Notes under the pieces: model-generated | Told to the model about the DNA's origin: nothing | The model's database searches: none | The model's input: the letters and a program-made list of their open reading frames with translations, nothing else | Assembly (NCBI RefSeq): GCF_000003605.2 | Contig: NW_003135363.1 | Location: 34,707-61,234, forward strand | Direction of reading: 5' to 3' | DNA from: Saccoglossus kowalevskii | Taxonomy: Eukaryota; Hemichordata; Enteropneusta; Harrimaniidae | Length of the DNA stretch: 26,528 nt | Translations under genes and position numbers: made by a program | Shown: one piece after another, positions 21,801 to 26,528 of the stretch | Layout of the letters: each line of letters begins with the position of its first letter | How positions within the stretch are numbered: position 1 is the first letter of the stretch

Positions 21801-24800
21801 AGTGTTATACAGTAAAGATTCGCTACCAGTGGAGCAGAATTTCACTGTGAATTGTTTATTAAATATAACCACACGCATTAGAAACTCAACTATGTTTGTG
21901 GCCTTTACTCGACAACTATATTTTGTGTACTTCATTTCAACACAGCATTTCACGTTCGGTTGTGATCGAGTATTCAAACAGAAAGCATGACATTTTGCAG
22001 GAAATTGGAAAGTGTAAGATAACGAACCATATTTGGAAAATCAGTGTATATCGATATTCATTCTGACATTTCATTGGTAGCGCAGGTATATCCAAATCTC
22101 TTTGTACTTTACAATTTATTTTACTGAGCAATATGATTAGTTTTGATCAACAAAATAGTATTTCTTGTTTAAAGATGCAATAAGGAATTTGCAATACTGC
22201 TGTTAGATGATGTGTATTGATGAATACATATTAGATCGTAAATTATTTTGAAGTACACAGCTGATGAATTAATAAAATTCTTGAATTCGCATGTAAGCTA
22301 AATGTTCTAATAGGTAAAATAACAATCACTGCACATGCTTAGAAGTGTTTTCATTTTTCGTCGAATGAATACTAGACAATTCACTATAAATCATATAACA
22401 TTGTGATTGCAACATGCCGTGGCAAATAATTTGAAAAAAAATACATATTTTTGTAGATAATTTATCTTCATAACTGATCGTTCCGCTCATCAACAATATG
22501 AAGTATTTCTTGAACTCCCATCTCGAACTTTTCTATGTCAATCATCATTTGGCTTCGGCGCACGTATTTTGGACAAAAAATATGAATTAGATTTTTTCTC
22601 CAAGAATGATCAAAAACTGATTAAGAGATATGCATTATTTTTTTGAAACTGAGTACTGTTTTCATAGCTTTGAAGTAAGTGTATTTTCTAGATGTATTAT
22701 TGGTTAAACTTATCTACGTGATGATCCACCTAAACTATTTACAAGAACTATAATTATCGTAAACTATTTTCATTAATTAACAAAAATTACATACAATATT
22801 ATACATTAATCATCACATCATTTTAGTTTTTCATTTTCCTAAACATATCATGATGTGAAGATGTTATCTATGTTAATGGCATGTCATAGCAAAGCCCACG
22901 GGAATACGAACGACTTTATAGTAAGTATACACTGACAGTGCGTTTGCAGTTTACGGTCAGTAAGAAGGTTAACGACCTAACACCAACGTAGGTGGTCTTG
23001 TTATCAGTTGAGAATACGTGTATATTTACAGAAAAATTCAATTGCGTGGTATTATGAAGGAAAGATAACCCGCAGACTGCATGAAATCATTAGCATATTA
23101 AACGTTTTAACAACAAACTAATTACAAAAATCACAAGGTACGTATTATTGTTAATGAGTGATTCTACATGAGCAAACTGCGTTGGTAGTTCTTTTGGTAT
23201 TGTCATTTGTTTTCTATTACTATTTCAAAATTAAAGCGGAATGGTCGTCACCTGTGAACGCGCAGGAATCCCATGCGACCATAACACACACGCTAAAAAC
23301 GCAAAGGCTCATGGGTAGACGCTTGTTTGTAAACAATGACACGCTCTGGCAATCTGACACATGCGTAGATGACGACTCTCCGCTTTAAGCAGTTTATTGA
23401 TATACTAAAAATAGAAATGACGTAACCTTATAACACTGAAGCGCGGACGTGGTGAGTTATTAATTGAGCTAATAGAGAAACGAGTACACCTATAGTGAAC
23501 AAAGCACTTATGTGATACATCAAAATTGAAACCACTAATAAGTGTTCAGGGTAGTCATTATCGTCCTCCAAAAAAATGGAATCAATTTTATTTTGAATAA
23601 TTAATAACATGCCTAATTTTTCCTTGACTAAACTAAAAAATGATTAATGATTCTATAAGTATACATTCAGTCTATTAACAACATAGATACCTCTTTGACA
23701 TCCTAATAATTATATAATTACGAGCAATCGTTCTGCATTTATATAGTAACATGCGTCATAGTCTTGTCACATACTATCATTGTCTTAATAATTATTTTTT
23801 TTTATTTTATAAGCTAGATATTTTTTTTATTAAGAAACCATGCATTTAATATTTTTGCACGGAAATTGAATATTCATTTTCAAAATAAACACCTGGACAT
23901 TGCGATGTGTGATATTGCTGATAAAATTATATTTGCCGCCATGGTGTCGGTAGTTGTAATGACAGATGGGTTTTATACCTGCCTGTATCACCTACAATGA
24001 ATCTGAGACGTAAATGGCCCGTTTTACCTTTTGAGTCGTGTTCCATTTGTCCCGCGTCATCGCGTCCATTTTTTCAAATATTATGGCTAAGTAGGTCAGT
24101 GAAAGTGTATGCGATGATGAGATAAAATGGAAGAATATCTCGTGACTCTCTCACTCTCACTCTCAACGAGATCACTGCAATCGTTTGCGTCAAGAGTATA
24201 TTTATTTCTATATATTATTGTATAATTGATTCAATATAAATAAGTATAATTGCATTTTGCTCGTTTTCCTAATTATATTTTGCTATTTGCTATTTTTTGA
24301 TATTTGCATTTAAAGACATGTAGTTTACGACAGTATGCAAACAATATTAAGAAAAAGCGAAACAGCTACAATATACAAAGCACCATGAATTCAAAGGTAA
24401 ATCATATTGAATCTCGCTAATATTGCCAGAGGATTCGCATATAGTTCATTGTAATTACAAAAAAACGTTAAATCGAGTAAATAGAGTGCTTGAATGTCGG
24501 AATTGGAGTGAGTCAATAAAATATACTAATTGCTTATTAGAAGAATGTGAAATGGAGTACATTGTACATGAAGACACGACAACACATATTTTTAATATGC
24601 TAATTTCATAGTTTAAAGCAGCGATTTATCTTTTTCGAAAATCATGTCGATTGCAACTACTTTTTTAGGTAAATACAACTGCACTGGTTTCAGTACAGTA
24701 AATATTACACACACTATTATGTAATAATATACAAACACGACACGAACAAGAATTAACGAGTGCTGATTTGAGAAAAGCTTTGATAAATATGTAATTTTGC

Positions 24801-25000
24801 GGTAAATCAACTACGTATGACACAAAAGTATCAATCAATCTTAACATTTAAAGATTTATGTTAAATACACACAATTATATTTCAATTTCTAATATATGTA
24901 TACTACGTAATTAGTATTTTCAAATCTATAAATTACAAAAACTAGAATCAAATGTGAAAAATACTTTGCAGCAACAATAGTTTATGATATGACAGTACTT
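18830..25000. other. Long AT-rich spacer without recognisable genes
   Basis: I read about 6 kb here without finding a supported gene. Frames at 20019-20225, 20538-20768 (opposed by one at 20333-20599), 23158-23388 (GTG start, one hydrophobic stretch) and 24423-24611 (TTG start) are 60 to 88 codons, lack domains, and several have no ATG. A TCTCAC repeat lies near 24146-24163. G+C is slightly raised near 20030-20600. An intron or intergenic region is likely. Confidence 0.55.
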
Positions 25001-25014
25001 TAATTCACAATTCA

Positions 25015-25095
25015 TATTTCTCTTGTCTGTGCCCTTTATCTTTGTTTTTCTTATCAGGCCGATAAGCGTAGTCGGACTTGTTTATTACAAAATAC
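25015..25095 (+). mobile_element. Possible LINE 3' UTR end with terminal hairpin
   Basis: A T-rich stretch is followed by TCAGGCCGATAAGCG and TAGTCGG, where CCGA and TCGG can pair around a short loop, then a TTTATTAC stretch. This layout (pyrimidine-rich, GGCC-led mini-hairpin, AT tail) matches the 3' end of the LINE at 8600-8672 in style, though not base for base. No coding remnant lies upstream. Weak call. Confidence 0.3.
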
Positions 25096-25938
25096 TTAAC
25101 GAACGAACAAGTAACCTCTACACAATATGAGATAATCACATCCTGACCGAGAATAGAAAGATTCAATGTCATGATGTTACCGTTTATATAATATAAGTGG
25201 ATAGTATCTGCCTTATATGTTGTATCACTTTAAAATAGCAATGTATTACACACACCCGTGTTCGGTGAACATAATAAATACCTTTGATGAAAAGTCTCGC
25301 CCATTCCTCGATGCCAATACGTAAAACTAATTACCACGATAAAAGATATAATGAATACTCTAGGGAAATCATCCCAAAATACATAAAACGTCTAATTAAT
25401 TATTAATCAATTAAAAATTAGAACAACAGAATAAACTGCATGAATAATAATCTACTGGAACTAAGGCATCAAGTTCACTTTGTATGTATCTTATAATGCA
25501 TTGGCCTAAAACATAGTACAAATTTAACATTCCTGAGATTCTCGCACTTCTGCTTTTCTAATTATGTATGAAATATTATTTGATCATCTTTATTTAATTA
25601 GTTTTTCTTTAAATCCGTTCAAAGGTAGTTGAATGCCATTTACGTGGTTGAAAACAAATTATACGAACAGAGAAAAAAAACAAGTGTTAACGTTTTATAA
25701 GACTCTCTAGCGATAAATAAATGGTTAATATTACCGTTATGTTAAGACATTTAATAGAAGCATTGAATTCAAACTTATTTTTTAAAATACAATACAATAC
25801 TTCCATTAGGAATGATAGTTATACAAGTTGTTTGCTATTATTTATATATATATATTTTTTAATTTGAGTGCAAAATATGGTTGTTCTGGCGAGCGAAATA
25901 ACTCGTCAAGTTGAACACTTTTCAAAACGGTGAACTAG
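25096..25938. other. AT-rich spacer before the right-edge LINE
   Basis: No gene. It holds a TAATTA/ATTAAT-rich block at 25392-25421, AATAC triplet repeats near 25788 and a TA run near 25845. Sequence just upstream of 25939 may be decayed LINE in another frame, but I cannot fix a boundary. The minus-strand frame 25935-26156 is a shadow of the LINE ORF. Confidence 0.55.
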
Positions 25939-26528
25939 CATGCAAACTGTCGCCACCATAATGCCATTCTCGTGATACAGGGAATCCCACATGTAAACTG
26001 GCTCATAGTCATTTTAAAGCCATGTTTTGCTTTAACTATTAAGAAATTATTAATTAAACACAATATGCATACTGTTTGGGAGAATAGGTTTATCTCCCAA
26101 ATTATCGATGAAACAACGTTGTTAATTGGAAAGAAAGAGAGGGATTGTTTTTTCAAAAGTTGGAAAGATGCGTTATTTGACGATGTTCGTAGATCCCCAA
26201 ACAGTAGAAATAAGTTACGAACGTTTCGCCAATTTAAAACAAATATTTTTTATGAGAATTATTTGGATATCGTTCGTGTTCCCCTGTACAGACAAGCTTT
26301 AACTAAACTCCGGTGCTCTAATCATAAGTTACACATTGAGACCGGTAGATATTATGGAACTCCAGTGGAAAATAGAACCTGCCAAATATGTATAGATGCT
26401 GTTGAAGATGAAACTCATTTTCTGGTAGTTTGTCCAGCATATAACCATATTCGAAAACCGCTTTTTGATCGAATTAACCGCATTGAACCACAATTCGAGT
26501 TCCTTTCGCCTATCCGTAAACTTACATA
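25939..26528 (+). mobile_element. LINE ORF2 C-terminal fragment, open at the window edge
   Basis: After TAG at 25936-25938 this frame stays open for 196 codons to the end of the window. It reads as the region downstream of a LINE reverse transcriptase: an IPHVNWLIVILK-type helix near 25985, HTVWENRF near 26071, and LTKLRCSNHKLHIETGR at 26298-26348. A C-x2-C-x8-H-x4-C knuckle follows (RTCQIC...ETHFLVVCPAYNHIR, 26378-26454). The knuckle and RCSNH block match the relic at 8230-8672, with better preservation and no internal stop. The first in-frame ATG (26068) is internal to the domain, so it is not a true start. The reverse transcriptase is absent to the left, so this is a 5'-truncated or eroded copy. 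Its 3' end lies outside the window. Confidence 0.85.

Noticed and set aside
23158-23388. 76-codon frame with a hydrophobic, membrane-like stretch
   Set aside because: It begins with GTG directly after two stop codons and has no ATG. One hydrophobic stretch in AT-rich DNA is weak evidence.
24423-24611. 62-codon plus-strand frame
   Set aside because: TTG start, no domain and no context.

Overview
This is a gene-poor, AT-rich (roughly two thirds A+T by eye) stretch of an animal nuclear genome. The evidence is decayed non-LTR retrotransposons (an RTE-clade reverse transcriptase relic and two C-terminal LINE fragments with a CCHC knuckle), long CATT microsatellites, an assembly gap of 56 Ns, and a fragment of metazoan-type 28S rRNA. 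Nothing looks bacterial: no operons, no Shine-Dalgarno spacing, and no long ORF apart from one fragment running off the right edge. The LINE flavour resembles that of molluscs and other lophotrochozoans, but that is inference from family resemblance only.

Layout. Bases 1-6000 are AT-rich non-coding DNA with a full CRE (1495), a heat-shock-element-like array (1587) and short inverted repeats. Bases 6000-6612 are a more GC-rich island. It holds an exon-like reading frame (6317-6612) behind an acceptor-like site, broken by two in-frame TGA codons, and I do not recognise its family. A 20-bp perfect palindrome lies at 7765. A LINE 3' end occupies about 8230-8672 and carries a perfect DR1 nuclear-receptor-type repeat at its terminal stop codon. 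A nine-copy degenerate minisatellite with a 19-20 bp period lies at 11885-12070. A GC-rich patch (12732-12926) precedes a CATT array (12952-13032) that ends in a hairpin. At 15505-15705 an antisense 28S rRNA fragment (peptidyl-transferase and A-loop region) abuts the gap and a CATT/TTTA array. An RTE-type retrotransposon pseudogene covers about 16444-17750. From there to about 25.9 kb I see only AT-rich spacer with a few hairpins and one possible LINE 3' tail. The right edge (25939-26528) holds the best-preserved coding fragment, another LINE C-terminus that is open to the end of the window.

I find no intact host gene. The window is best read as intergenic or intronic DNA built from old retrotransposon debris and simple repeats. 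The points most worth a second look are the abrupt 28S junctions, the exon-like relic at 6.3 kb, the minisatellite, and the regulatory-type motifs, one of them inside a LINE. All motif-based regulatory calls are sequence matches only.
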